From assembly GCF_030818895.1 (NCBI RefSeq), contig NZ_JAUTBA010000001.1:3658001-3722000 (forward strand): a stretch of DNA of 64,000 nucleotides. The letters are read 5' to 3'. Position 1 is the stretch's first letter. Each line of letters starts with the position of its first letter. This document shows positions 18,391-27,122 of this stretch, one piece after another. This DNA is from Sphingobacterium zeae (GTDB lineage: Bacteria > Bacteroidota > Bacteroidia > Sphingobacteriales > Sphingobacteriaceae). The notes beneath the pieces are model-generated. The model was not told where the DNA came from, searched no databases, and was given only the letters and a program-made list of their open reading frames with translations. A program made the translations under genes and the position numbers.

Positions 18391-18415
18391 AAAATGCCGC
18401 CCCGGGTAGGGCGGC
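18391..18415 (-). terminator. Terminator of the small HTH gene
   Basis: GCCGCCC (18396-18402) and GGGCGGC (18409-18415) form a strong GC stem around CGGGTA. On the minus strand it is followed by ATTTTTAGG. It lies 48 bases past the stop of the HTH gene at 18464. Confidence 0.7.
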
Positions 18416-18463
18416 GCTCAAAATAGCCTCCTTTCAATAGGTAAACATGTAGGGAATACCGGA

Positions 18464-18778
18464 CTACAGGCCGCGGTAGTGTCGGCGCAGCCGCTCCACA
18501 TCCACATCGCGGTAGTAGCGTTTGTTGTGCACGCGCCTGGCAATGCAGATATGTCCATCGCGCTGCAGCCGATAGAGCGTTTCGGTGGAGATACCGACAT
18601 GCGATTTGACGTATTCGGCATCCCGCAGCAGCACATTTTCCTGTTCCAGCTGCTCGCGCAGTTCGAGGTATGCCGCAAGCTGACGCTTGACGGCCAGGAG
18701 TTCCAGCAAGATTAATTTTTGGGCATAGGCCTGCCCTGGACTTAATCGTAAGCCCCTGAGGTATTGTTTTTTGGGCAT
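18464..18778 (-). CDS. Small helix-turn-helix (excisionase/MerR-like) protein
   Basis: 104 residues. The N-terminal half is a leucine- and glutamate-rich coiled-coil (KLILLELLAVKRQLAAYLEL, REQLEQENVLLRDAEYV), and the C-terminal half is a winged helix-turn-helix of the excisionase type (VGISTETLYRLQRDGHICIA, NKRYYRDVDVERLRRHY). Such proteins bind DNA and serve as regulators or recombination directionality factors. No integrase is seen nearby, so a regulatory role is more likely. It is alone on its strand, 46 bases downstream of the response regulator stop. Confidence 0.7.
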   Translation of the reverse strand: MPKKQYLRGLRLSPGQAYAQKLILLELLAVKRQLAAYLELREQLEQENVLLRDAEYVKSHVGISTETLYRLQRDGHICIARRVHNKRYYRDVDVERLRRHYRGL

Positions 18779-18824
18779 TGTTATTAATTTAAGGTTTATA
18801 AAAAGTATATAACCCGTACACCCA

Positions 18825-19538
18825 TCAGGCGTATTGGCGTAATCTTAGCAGCCCCATCGTACTCACGCTAATATCGAGATCGGTACGTTCAGGGAATAAA
18901 ATCTTACGATTGACAACTTTCTTGGCAAAGTTGACACTCACAATAAAACCGCGGTGTACGCGTACGAAAGTACTTTTTGGTAGCATCGTTTCCACCTCGT
19001 CCATCGTGATGCGGTAGTTAAAATCGTCCTCTGCCTGCCGCAGGTGAAAGATTGCATAATTTTTACTGGACGATACCGCAAGGATATCAGTGAACAGTAC
19101 AAATCGATGCATCTTTTTGAAGGTAAACCATTTCCCGATGGGCTCGCTCTGGACATGCATGTTGATGTGTACATTTTTCTGATGGAGCGCGCGCTCAAAA
19201 GCCACAAAAAGTTCGGGAAACCGCACCGGTTTGATGAGGTAGTCGGCCACGGCAATTTTAATGGCCTCGTAAGCATACTGCTGCGAATTGGTACATAGAA
19301 TAACCGGGGGCCTTTTTGCCAGCGGCAGTGTCTGGTACAGATCCATCCCCGACATCTCGGGCATCTCCACATCCAAAAGCAATACATCCGGGGGATTGTC
19401 CATGATGCTGTTGAAACCAGCAATCGGTTTTGTAAAACAGCGCACATCACCTACCTCCTTGATTTGCCGGAATGCGCTTTCTGCGATACGGATATCGTAG
19501 GGATCGTCGTCAATAATCATTACATCGTATTTTGCCAT
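18825..19538 (-). CDS. LytTR-family response regulator
   Basis: 237 residues. The receiver domain (1-120) keeps the acidic pocket (MIIDDDPYD, D10-D12), the phosphoacceptor D56 in LLLDVEMPEMSG, T83 and K103 in YLIKPV. The C-terminal LytTR domain (about 135-235) shows FVLFTDILAVSSSKNYAIFH and FVRVHRGFIVSVNFAKKV. It should bind direct repeats upstream of target genes when phosphorylated. No histidine kinase of the usual LytS or 6TM type is next to it, so the partner lies elsewhere. Confidence 0.9.
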   Translation of the reverse strand: MAKYDVMIIDDDPYDIRIAESAFRQIKEVGDVRCFTKPIAGFNSIMDNPPDVLLLDVEMPEMSGMDLYQTLPLAKRPPVILCTNSQQYAYEAIKIAVADYLIKPVRFPELFVAFERALHQKNVHINMHVQSEPIGKWFTFKKMHRFVLFTDILAVSSSKNYAIFHLRQAEDDFNYRITMDEVETMLPKSTFVRVHRGFIVSVNFAKKVVNRKILFPERTDLDISVSTMGLLRLRQYA

Positions 19539-20173
19539 TACCTTCGTTTATAAAAGTTAGTTTAACATTAAAATAGCGTGAACTGTCGGTCACTTCCATT
19601 CGTTGTCTTTAATTGTATTTGAGCTGTTGCTAGGATCATCATATAACTGCTATTTTAAGCCAAGATAATAATTAAACATAAACAAATCAAATTATAATTA
19701 TTAAACAACTTTTTAGCCCTATTATTAATCGAAATTTCAACCCTCACGATCCCACCATGGATAGCCAGCTAAATTATATGATAACAACCTGATTTACAAT
19801 AAATTTTAAATCTCTTATTTGGTCATTTAAGTCCGCTTTCCGCAGCCTATTATCACCTTTTCTTTAGCGACGAAAAATTTATCATTTAACTTATTTCTTT
19901 ACCTGTTTACTATCCTCTTCTTTAATCCATCACGAGCCAACGCTACAAATATGGGCATTACATTTTATCTATAGAAGTAATGGGAAATAAAGTAGTTTAC
20001 GGGGACGAATAGATTTTTCGCCCCCTAGTTCAATAGCACTTTATACATTCATCCCATTTTATTGCCTTTTTAACCCTATTGAAACCCTTTATTTCCCAAA
20101 AATTGCTATCTCGTTATAAGTTTGATAAATTGCTGCTCCATGTTAGACAGGCAAAACGACCAAATGCTTACAT
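19539..20173. other. 635-bp AT-rich intergenic region
   Basis: No open frame with coding character, hairpin or repeat stood out on either strand. It separates the start of the LytTR gene from the start of the Crp-like gene and must hold both promoters. Confidence 0.5.
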
Positions 20174-20719
20174 ATGAGGAGAAATAAACATGCGCAGCTC
20201 GACCTTTTTTTTAAGGATATCCTTCCCCATTGGCGAGAAGATATCCCCGAGCTATCGTCACTCTTGGAAGCGGAAAAATTCGTTAAGGGCGAGCACCTGG
20301 TGAACGACTGGGGCGATCTGTATCTGATTACCGAGGGGATTTTTGGCAAATATGAAAAGACCTGCCCGGTACGCTATGCCCTTGCTGGCGAATCGCTGAT
20401 GATCCCCAATCAGAAGCACAATTATCGCTTTGTTGCGCTGAGCGACTGCCAGACATTTCGCACCTCATTCCGTCAACTGGAAGCGATCAATGCCTACAAC
20501 CCAAAGGTTTTTTACCTGTACGCCCACCTCAAGGATAAGCAGCTCGGCTATCTTGACTATCGGCACAAACTGCTGTCGCTGCACAATCAGGACAAATATG
20601 ATTTTGTTTTTGATCATTATCCTGAGCTCCTTGCATACATTACGCAGAAGGAGCTCGCTCAATTTATGGGCATCAGTATGGAGCTGCTCCGGCGGATGAT
20701 GCGGGATAGGGCGTATTAA
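20174..20719 (+). CDS. Crp/Fnr-type regulator, short form
   Basis: 181 residues. The first part resembles a cyclic-nucleotide-binding-like beta roll (AEKFVKGEHLVNDWGDLYLI, TEGIFGKYEKTCPVRYALAG), and the C-terminus holds the helix-turn-helix (LLAYITQKELAQFMGISMEL, ending LRRMMRDRAY). It is slightly short of the usual 190 to 200 residues of the Bacteroidota Crp group. The 3' end overlaps the 3' end of the convergent TonB receptor gene by 47 bases, so the pair may interfere with each other. Effector unknown. Confidence 0.7.
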   Translation: MRRNKHAQLDLFFKDILPHWREDIPELSSLLEAEKFVKGEHLVNDWGDLYLITEGIFGKYEKTCPVRYALAGESLMIPNQKHNYRFVALSDCQTFRTSFRQLEAINAYNPKVFYLYAHLKDKQLGYLDYRHKLLSLHNQDKYDFVFDHYPELLAYITQKELAQFMGISMELLRRMMRDRAY

Positions 20720-23099
20720 GCTTCACGCCGATGGAAATATTACGTCCCGGCAGGGGCGCAAGATACTTGAGTATGGAATTTTGCGGGCGTGCTTCCACAT
20801 TCAATAGATTATTGCCTGAAATAAAGTAGCGCATTTCATATCGCTTTATACGAACCTGGTAACCCAGCTGTGCTGCCAGTAAGGAATAAGATGGCATAGC
20901 AGGTTCTAGGTTTATATTTTTACCGAGATAACGTTGTTTGAGGTAGCGGTCAAAATTGGCGTTGCCGGCAAACTTCTTATAGCGAAACGCCACAGCCCAT
21001 CCATACCTGCTGGTGGGGAGGTTGGGCATAAAGTCTCCTTCCGCCCACTTGCGCATGCTATCGTCCGAGGTATTTCTATTTTTGACCAGATCAGCGAACG
21101 CATTGAATGCCACATGGCCGTCGGTCGACCATGCATAAGTATAGCTCCCCATAAGCTCCCATCCCCTAATCTCGGTGTCTGATGCGCGCCATTCCTTCAC
21201 CAAAAAGCCTCCAGACCGAGATAGGCCGGTATGGGCCAGATACAGATAGTTGGTAAAAAAACTGCGGTAATGCGTCGCCGACAATTTTAATCCGCCATAG
21301 TTTATGCCACCGGACAGCTCGTAGGCATTGGCGCTTTCTTTAGCGAGGCGATCGTCACCATTTTCTTCCACTAAGATTGCAAAATGGTCATTTCCGGCAT
21401 ACAGTTCATTTACCCCGGGTGCACGCTCAGCATGTGTATAGGTGGCCTGTACATAGCCCATGCCAGCAATAGAATAGTTGATATCGCCCGAAAAATGGTT
21501 TAACTTAAAATCCCTGTCGGAAAGATTCCCTCCGGCCAAGCCCCTGCTCCGCTGGTAAGTTGGATCGGAAAGAGTACGCCGGGCCACCCAATCGTGCCGA
21601 TAGCCTACATGGACAGCGACAGGTTTGAACGCTATGGTCTGCAGGGTAAAGACCCCACCTTCCCGACTTAAATTGTTGGGTATATAACGCCGCTCCCCTT
21701 CCCCTTCTATAGCGGCAATGGAAAAATCTACTCCACTCACCGCAGACCAAAAACGGCTAAACTGTTGGGTTATTTCCGATCGAACCGCATGACGGGCACT
21801 GGCAAATTTATTGACCCGATACCTGCCCAGAAGCTCCCGATCATCCGATAGCTCACCTCTATACTGCAATTTGACCTCGGGTATCAGCCGCGTTTTGGGT
21901 TGATAAGCAGATTCCAACTGCCAGGCATAGGCATAGCTGCGCGTGTTTATCGGTTCATAGATCGGCGTCCATGTCGTGGGGGTATGGCTATGCACCGGCT
22001 TATTGCGCTGCGCGAAACCGGGTATACCGTAATAACTCTCGAGGGCATAAAGTCCGAGGCCTACCTGAAAGTTGTCCCTGATGTAACTGGCGCCGGCGTT
22101 GATGGCCTGTTTCGCGGCATGGCTATTGGGCATCACACCACGCTGCACAGGGGCATAATCTGTAATGCCGTGCACGACTTCCGTATACAGGGGCGTGTTG
22201 GGATCCTGCCCAGCGACATATTTGTTATTTCGGGGATTGGGCACCTTTTCGCCGTTGATAAAAGAATAATCTTCAAAGGTATACAGGTCGGCCTCCGACA
22301 AGCCCCACCTGGGGTCGTTTAGATTATCGATCACAAACTGGCTCAGATAGGGATACAGCGTCAGGTTGCGGATTGTTTCGCGGTCGACATTGACCTGCGC
22401 CATATCGGCCGTCAAATGATCGATCTTCGGATCGTAAGCAATCGGGGCCTTGGTATTGCCCGGGATCTTGAGGTTGCCGTGTGTGAGCCGCATGCCACCG
22501 ATATGGACTACCCCATATTTTCCAACATTGGTATCAAAGGCAAGCGACTGGCTATTGCCGCTATTGGTGCCCAACTCGGCCTTGGCCTGAGCAGAAATTC
22601 CACCTTGCACCCGCGCTGCCGGAATCGTATTATCTTTGACATTAACAGCACCGCCAATTGCTTTTCCGCCGAAGAGCACGCTCGTGGCCCCCTTGTAAAC
22701 CTCTATTTCGCGTAGGTTGTCCATATCGAAATTTGGATTGAGGTTTGGGCTGATTCCCGACAGATCATTGATGGATAACCCATTGGAAAGCACACTGACC
22801 CGGCTTCCACTGAGGCTACGAATCATGGGCACACCCGAATTGGGACCAAAAGAAGCATTTTGAACCCCCGATATATGGCTCAATTTTTCGCCGAGCGTTT
22901 GCGCCTGCACACGCTCCAGCTGACTGCGGTCTAGCCTCGTCTTTCGCTCATGTCCCGACACTATGCCGATGGCTTCGGCGGTGGGGAGTGTAATGTTCCG
23001 TAAGGTGTCCACTGCGGATCTGCGCTGCGCCTGCACCGTATTTGCGGTAGCCAATAGCCCCAGCGCTGCTAAAAAAAGTTGTCTCTGATGGTGTGACAT
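20673..23099 (-). CDS. TonB-dependent receptor, ZnuD-like
   Basis: 808 residues with a signal peptide (LFLAALGLLATANTVQA). The plug shows TLGEKLSHISGVQNASFGPN, PMIRSLSGSRVSVLSNGL and IEVYKGATSVLFGGKAIGGA, and the barrel ends NISIGVKLNTP with a short extra tail. Several blocks recall the zinc receptor ZnuD of Neisseria from memory: the SGISPN stretch after the plug, an early loop with YGIPG followed by a HSH pair, and THAERAPGVNELYAGNDHF before the last strands. Zinc is thus a reasonable but unproven ligand. It is divergent from a lipoprotein gene and both promoters share a palindrome at 23150. There is no SusD partner. Confidence 0.85.
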   Translation of the reverse strand: MSHHQRQLFLAALGLLATANTVQAQRRSAVDTLRNITLPTAEAIGIVSGHERKTRLDRSQLERVQAQTLGEKLSHISGVQNASFGPNSGVPMIRSLSGSRVSVLSNGLSINDLSGISPNLNPNFDMDNLREIEVYKGATSVLFGGKAIGGAVNVKDNTIPAARVQGGISAQAKAELGTNSGNSQSLAFDTNVGKYGVVHIGGMRLTHGNLKIPGNTKAPIAYDPKIDHLTADMAQVNVDRETIRNLTLYPYLSQFVIDNLNDPRWGLSEADLYTFEDYSFINGEKVPNPRNNKYVAGQDPNTPLYTEVVHGITDYAPVQRGVMPNSHAAKQAINAGASYIRDNFQVGLGLYALESYYGIPGFAQRNKPVHSHTPTTWTPIYEPINTRSYAYAWQLESAYQPKTRLIPEVKLQYRGELSDDRELLGRYRVNKFASARHAVRSEITQQFSRFWSAVSGVDFSIAAIEGEGERRYIPNNLSREGGVFTLQTIAFKPVAVHVGYRHDWVARRTLSDPTYQRSRGLAGGNLSDRDFKLNHFSGDINYSIAGMGYVQATYTHAERAPGVNELYAGNDHFAILVEENGDDRLAKESANAYELSGGINYGGLKLSATHYRSFFTNYLYLAHTGLSRSGGFLVKEWRASDTEIRGWELMGSYTYAWSTDGHVAFNAFADLVKNRNTSDDSMRKWAEGDFMPNLPTSRYGWAVAFRYKKFAGNANFDRYLKQRYLGKNINLEPAMPSYSLLAAQLGYQVRIKRYEMRYFISGNNLLNVEARPQNSILKYLAPLPGRNISIGVKLNTPYPASSAGAAPY

Positions 23100-23125
23100 G
23101 ATGTAACCTGTTCCTGTTTGCGCTG

Positions 23126-23155
23126 CAAAAATAAAAAAGAAAACATCAAATGCAA
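23126..23155 (-). promoter_or_regulatory. Candidate promoter of the ZnuD-like receptor gene
   Basis: On the minus strand TTG (complement of 23153-23155), 19 bases and TATTTTTG (complement of 23126-23133) match the Bacteroidota promoter form TTG-N19-TAnnTTTG. The -33 element lies inside the palindrome at 23150-23166. Confidence 0.5.
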
Positions 23156-23166
23156 TAATGTTGCAT
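23150..23166. promoter_or_regulatory. Palindromic operator candidate between divergent genes
   Basis: ATGCAA-TAATG-TTGCAT is a perfect 6+6 inverted repeat around a 5-base centre. It overlaps the -33 element of both divergent promoter candidates, so a bound repressor could silence both genes. Size and form are those of a Fur-superfamily site, and with the ZnuD-like receptor a Zur box is the natural guess. The regulator itself is not in the window. Confidence 0.55.
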
Positions 23167-23191
23167 TAATAATTTACAATGATTACCTTCG
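23161..23191 (+). promoter_or_regulatory. Candidate promoter of the divergent lipoprotein gene
   Basis: TTG (23161-23163), a 20-base spacer and TACCTTCG (23184-23191) fit the Bacteroidota -33/-7 form with one mismatch in the -7 element. The lipoprotein ATG follows at 23209. Confidence 0.4.
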
Positions 23192-23208
23192 TCAAAATTT
23201 TTTACCAC

Positions 23209-24303
23209 ATGAAATACATCAACACAAAACTCGCGCTGGCAGCAGCGCTGATGCTGCTACTCGGAACAGCATCATCCTGTAAAAAAGAAACCGCATCCAC
23301 TCCCGCCGACATCTCGCTTTCGTTACCTGCGGCGGTGAGCCTTCGCTACGGCGAAACTCAGGAGATTAACGTACCGAATGCCCCTTCTGCCACTGCAGGG
23401 ATAGACTTCAGCTTTGACTTTTCGCAAACAGCAGAAGTTAATCTGGGCAACGGCGGCAAGCTGCGTGAAAAAATGCAGCAGGCTATTCAGTATAATAGCG
23501 AAAAGGGCAGCATACAGGTCAACAGTGCCCTACTCTATCCCAATGGTGCTCAATCGGGTAGCGCACGCATCCCCGACGCGTACAAAGTCACTGTAATCGC
23601 CAAAGCGTCCAATGGAACCGTGGTGGCCAAAGAAGACTTTTCATTGAAGATAACGGCGGGAACCCTTGCGATCAAAGGACTAAAAACTGGCAGCGAATTA
23701 CCCTACGCCTATGTGCTGTACGGCGACGAATCTGCTGCTTTTGAAATCGATCCCCAAGGCATCCCAACAACAGGTGCCAGTTTTCAGCTGTCTTCTGCCG
23801 GCGGGCAGGACAATATCGCTTCGATAACGGGTACGCAGGTCACATTATCAAAAAATGCAGGCGATCCGGCCAAGAAAGCTGAAAAGACGTACGAGCTCAG
23901 CCCCGAATTGCGGAAAGATGGCTTTCCTGTGGCCTCCACAACCTTTCGGGTGATTCTGATTCCACAAATTAAATTTTTGTTCGGCCAGTATTATCCGGAC
24001 CTCAACCTGACCATCGATTTTAGCCTGATCCACATCGGTCTGTCCAATGGCTATGTCTCTGCAGCACCCACATTGTATCCCGAAAACTATAAATCGGCGT
24101 TTGAACTGGTTTCGATACAGAAAGATGGCGTTGCCTTTGACGATAGCGAAAAGCTGTTTAGCGTCAATGCCCAAACAGGTGCTGTTACCGTGAAAAAAAG
24201 CGACAATTTAAAAGCGGGGAATTATCAGATCACTGTAAAGGCGCTGACCACTACCGGTCTCACATTTAACGCCAAACTTACCTTAGCCATGTCTGCAGGA
24301 TAA
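23209..24303 (+). CDS. Hypothetical surface lipoprotein divergent from the ZnuD-like receptor
   Basis: 364 residues from the ATG at 23209, ten codons inside the longest frame; this start gives a clean lipoprotein signal (KLALAAALMLLLGTASSC, lipobox TASSC). The mature part is made of Ig-like or cadherin-like beta repeats (SLPAAVSLRYGETQEINVPN, AGTLAIKGLKTGSELPYAYV, AYKVTVIAKASNGTVVAKED and KAGNYQITVKALTTTGLTF). No family is recognised. The shared operator region with the TonB receptor suggests it is induced together with it and may help to capture the same ligand at the surface. Confidence 0.75.
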   Translation: MKYINTKLALAAALMLLLGTASSCKKETASTPADISLSLPAAVSLRYGETQEINVPNAPSATAGIDFSFDFSQTAEVNLGNGGKLREKMQQAIQYNSEKGSIQVNSALLYPNGAQSGSARIPDAYKVTVIAKASNGTVVAKEDFSLKITAGTLAIKGLKTGSELPYAYVLYGDESAAFEIDPQGIPTTGASFQLSSAGGQDNIASITGTQVTLSKNAGDPAKKAEKTYELSPELRKDGFPVASTTFRVILIPQIKFLFGQYYPDLNLTIDFSLIHIGLSNGYVSAAPTLYPENYKSAFELVSIQKDGVAFDDSEKLFSVNAQTGAVTVKKSDNLKAGNYQITVKALTTTGLTFNAKLTLAMSAG

Positions 24304-24312
24304 TGGCTATAC

Positions 24313-24348
24313 CCAAGTTACCGTAACGGAACCATTACGGTAACTTGG
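24313..24348. terminator. Bidirectional terminator
   Basis: CCAAGTTACCGTAA (24313-24326) and TTACGGTAACTTGG (24335-24348) form a perfect 14-bp stem with an 8-base loop, placed between the convergent lipoprotein and membrane-protein genes. Confidence 0.75.
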
Positions 24349-24365
24349 ATGCTATTTCTCGCTGT

Positions 24366-25724
24366 TTAGCTCGACAGCGCTTCGAGCATGGTATAGGTTT
24401 TAAAGATACTGAGGAGAAGCGCAAACAAGAGACAGTACCAGAGCACATCAATTTCCTTGGCCAGTTTGAACGCAAAAACAATGATAAACATGAATGGGCA
24501 GACCGCTATAAAAATAAACATAGCTGTTGCTATTGCTTCAAAAATATCCTCATCGTAATTCATCAGCAAGAGCATGATGCCGACGTAAAACAGCCATACC
24601 ACCAGTGGGGACAGAAAGCATATCAGCAGTTTCCAAAGCAAACTGAGCTTTAGGCTTTTAGGTATTGCTGTGCGCTTATTCCTGTACAATAGGAAGCACA
24701 TCGCGGCTACCGCTAAAGTCAGCATCGCCAATTGCACATAGGTATTGAAAATAGTATCGGCACGTGTGTTTACCTTGGAAGAGGACTTGAGTTTATCCCC
24801 GCTATACTGCTTTACCTGCGTTTTCTCGCCGTTGACAAATGTTTGTACCACCCTTTCGTTACTGCTACTATCGCGGAGTGTCCAGGTAGCGTCTTCCAGT
24901 CCCATCTTATAAAATCCTTCTATGACCCGCGTATTACCTTTTGTTCTTACCAATGGTCCATCGAGGCGTCCGCCGTTAAATTGCAACGAATCCGTCCCCT
25001 CCTCCGTTTGGATGGTGAGCTGGGTGATTGTTCCAAAAGGAATACGCGTTGCACTGTCCCCGATAATGCTTAACACGTCCTGATCGAGCTGTTGGATATT
25101 TTTATTTTTATTGTAATCATCGCTCCGGGCAGGCCTGTTGCTATATAAATAATCTATTTTAACAACAAGCAGCGAATCTTTTTTATAAAATTGAAAGCCA
25201 TAGTAAGGTTCAAAATTCTTGAGTGTCGGATGCTTTAGTAAGACATACTGCGGTTGCTCAAAAGCTTGAATATATCGCGGCTGTGTGGTGGCACAAAAAG
25301 CGAACATAGCCACCATACCGATCAGGTAAGTACTTAGGCGCAGCATGAACGCAGGCGGGATGGCAGTCCGGGATTCGCTCTTTGTATACAACCAGGCCAA
25401 GCCGATCATGGGCAATGCCATGAGATCGGAAAGATCGACTGTTCGTCCTATACCAAAATAAGGATTCATCCATTGGATGAGCCCTGTCGAATACTCACTT
25501 TTCCAAAAGGTAAATAGCACTGCTGTGGCTATAAAAATCAATGCTTTCCGTTTGGGAAAGATAGCCGACCAGAAAATAGGGAAAATAAAAAGTCCACTAA
25601 AATCGGAGATCTTTCCTGTTAGCGCATTGTGAAATGCCCCTTTTAAATAAAAGTCGTTCACGAGCAGCAGCACCAGAAAAAGAATAAAAAGTGGCGAAGC
25701 AAGAATCCTTAAGCGTTGATACAT
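24366..25724 (-). CDS. Hypothetical multi-pass membrane protein
   Basis: 452 residues. Five or six membrane segments fill the first 150 residues (SPLFILFLVLLLVNDFYL, ISDFSGLFIFPIFWSAIF, YLIGMVAMFAFCA), a soluble domain of about 170 residues follows, and three or four more helices close the protein (LAMLTLAVAAMCFLLYRNKR, WLFYVGIMLLLMNYDED, FMFIIVFAFKLAKEIDVL). The soluble part has short beta strands (FGTITQLTIQTEEGTDSLQF) but no motif that I recognise. It is monocistronic and convergent with the lipoprotein gene. Function unknown. Confidence 0.8.
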   Translation of the reverse strand: MYQRLRILASPLFILFLVLLLVNDFYLKGAFHNALTGKISDFSGLFIFPIFWSAIFPKRKALIFIATAVLFTFWKSEYSTGLIQWMNPYFGIGRTVDLSDLMALPMIGLAWLYTKSESRTAIPPAFMLRLSTYLIGMVAMFAFCATTQPRYIQAFEQPQYVLLKHPTLKNFEPYYGFQFYKKDSLLVVKIDYLYSNRPARSDDYNKNKNIQQLDQDVLSIIGDSATRIPFGTITQLTIQTEEGTDSLQFNGGRLDGPLVRTKGNTRVIEGFYKMGLEDATWTLRDSSSNERVVQTFVNGEKTQVKQYSGDKLKSSSKVNTRADTIFNTYVQLAMLTLAVAAMCFLLYRNKRTAIPKSLKLSLLWKLLICFLSPLVVWLFYVGIMLLLMNYDEDIFEAIATAMFIFIAVCPFMFIIVFAFKLAKEIDVLWYCLLFALLLSIFKTYTMLEALSS

Positions 25725-26231
25725 AATCTAAGTTACCTTTTGTATTGATACCCCATTATAGCATTTGGTAACCTTTTTCATAGCGATATGTTTTAGGGGT
25801 CGCAACTCTTTTTTATTGCTGCTGCTGGGAATACGCTAGCAGAGATCCCATTCTACCTATAAGTTAAACCCAATTTCTTGGGCATGCTATACCAATGTTT
25901 TGGGTTTTCGATCGCAATAATTTGCGATCGAAAACCCAAAACATTGTGGTCAAAATCCCAACATTTACCAGAAAATGTAGTGCAACTTTGTAATAGCAGG
26001 TCGGATAAAGCAGGTCAGCATCCTAAAGCTTGGTTGAAGCAAGTCAAGGTACCGCTAAGCGATATCCGAAATGCCCAATAAAAAACACGATTATGAGACA
26101 GTACAAAAGAAAATTTGCGCTATTCCGGCAATGTCGTTAAGCAGCAAGGCTACCCAGGAAATCCGTCTGCTGGGTGCAGGTGATTCCGCAGAAAAACAAA
26201 CAAAAGATGCAACAGCACAATATAAGCGCTT
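25725..26231. other. 507-bp intergenic region with a long palindrome
   Basis: The region upstream of the MauE-like gene has no convincing gene; two small open frames inside it have no recognisable content. Its main content is the perfect inverted repeat at 25893-25946. Confidence 0.5.
25893..25946. repeat. Perfect 25-bp inverted repeat with a 4-base loop
   Basis: The arm at 25893-25917 (CAATGTTTTGGG then TTTTCGATCGCAA) is the exact complement of 25922-25946, with TAAT between. No base pair is broken. It does not sit directly behind a gene: it is 169 bases upstream of the nearest annotated start on that strand (25724, reading away) and 286 bases before the MauE-like ATG, so an ordinary terminator role is unlikely. 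Confidence 0.9.
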
Positions 26232-26747
26232 ATGGAGAAGCACATCAATACATACGAATATCAACAGGATCAGCCGGCAAGCTCCCCTAAACGCGGTAGT
26301 TCAATCCGCTCGGGTGCACGCTGGATCTATCGTCACTTACCTGAAGTGATCATTTATGGCTATGCCTTTATCTACATGTACACGGGATGGGCTAAGTTTA
26401 TGAGCATGGCCGCTTTTATCAAGGGTAATAGCAAGATCCCCTATCTAGGTCAGTACGCGAAGTTGATCGGCTATGGCATCCCCTCCTTGGAGATTATGCT
26501 TGCGATCCTATTGGTTATCCCAGTGTATTGGATTAAGCGGGCTGCCCTGTGGGCTTCGACTGTACTGATGATTCTATTCACTGTTTACCTCAGCTTGATG
26601 GTCAAATTTGTGGAGAATAAGCTTTGTCACTGTGGTGGTGTAATCGAATCGATGGGCTGGAAAACGCATATCGCCTTTAATATCATCTGGGTGATAGCGG
26701 GAATTTTTGCCCTGGTGAGAACAAAAGTTAAACATTCTAAAATTTAA
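26232..26747 (+). CDS. MauE/DoxX-like membrane protein
   Basis: 171 residues. Four membrane helices (EVIIYGYAFIYMYTGWAKF, LGQYAKLIGYGIPSLEIMLA, AALWASTVLMILFTVYLSLM, THIAFNIIWVIAGIFALVR) with a cysteine pair in KLCHCGGVIESMGW match the MauE branch of the DoxX-like superfamily. Relatives take part in redox or disulfide handling of exported proteins. The gene is followed after 4 bases by a DUF6520-like gene, a pairing common in Sphingobacteriaceae. It may help mature the cysteine-containing partner, but that is inference. Confidence 0.8.
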   Translation: MEKHINTYEYQQDQPASSPKRGSSIRSGARWIYRHLPEVIIYGYAFIYMYTGWAKFMSMAAFIKGNSKIPYLGQYAKLIGYGIPSLEIMLAILLVIPVYWIKRAALWASTVLMILFTVYLSLMVKFVENKLCHCGGVIESMGWKTHIAFNIIWVIAGIFALVRTKVKHSKI

Positions 26748-26751
26748 ACCC

Positions 26752-27093
26752 ATGGAAAGAATTAAAAATTATGGGAAATTGCTACTGGGTGTAGCAACAA
26801 TAGGCGGCGCGATATTGACGCAGTCTTTTACTCAACAAGCGGTTAAAACAACTAAATTCGCTGGAGAGGTTTATGTAAATGGTTCATCGTCTGGAAGCTA
26901 CCAAAAACTCACTTCTCCAGGGGAATATGATCCAAACAACTGCCAGGAAACAAGCGATCAGAACTGTGCCTGGCGACGCACCAGCACACCTGGAACTGTT
27001 CCTGACAACTTTGACGCTTCAACTGCATCATCACTTCATGCCGCAGGCTTAATTGAGCCCATGAATGATGATAAAGGAGTTTATATTCCTTAA
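26752..27093 (+). CDS. Small secreted protein, DUF6520-like
   Basis: 113 residues with an N-terminal hydrophobic signal (LLLGVATIGGAILTQSFT). The mature part contains two cysteines in a short polar context (DPNNCQETSDQNCAWRRTST) and ends DKGVYIP. The general pattern, a short exported protein with an N-C...C-x-W region next to a MauE gene, matches DUF6520 family proteins, whose function is unknown. It ends 5 bases before a strong terminator. Confidence 0.7.
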   Translation: MERIKNYGKLLLGVATIGGAILTQSFTQQAVKTTKFAGEVYVNGSSSGSYQKLTSPGEYDPNNCQETSDQNCAWRRTSTPGTVPDNFDASTASSLHAAGLIEPMNDDKGVYIP

Positions 27094-27097
27094 CAAC

Positions 27098-27119
27098 AAA
27101 GGGGAGTTCGCTCCCCTTT
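27098..27119. terminator. Bidirectional terminator with a TTCG loop
   Basis: AAAGGGGAG, loop TTCG, CTCCCCTTT: a 9-bp stem with the stable UUCG tetraloop followed by T on one side and preceded by A on the other. It separates the convergent DUF6520-like and TlpA genes. Confidence 0.85.
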
Positions 27120-27122
27120 TAT

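Noticed and set aside
18219..18437. 72-codon minus-strand frame after the AraC gene
   Set aside because: It runs through the strong terminator of the HTH gene and has no recognisable content.
26071..26349. 92-codon open frame before and overlapping the MauE-like gene
   Set aside because: It overlaps the well-supported MauE-like gene by 118 bases and has no recognisable content or length conservation that I can judge.
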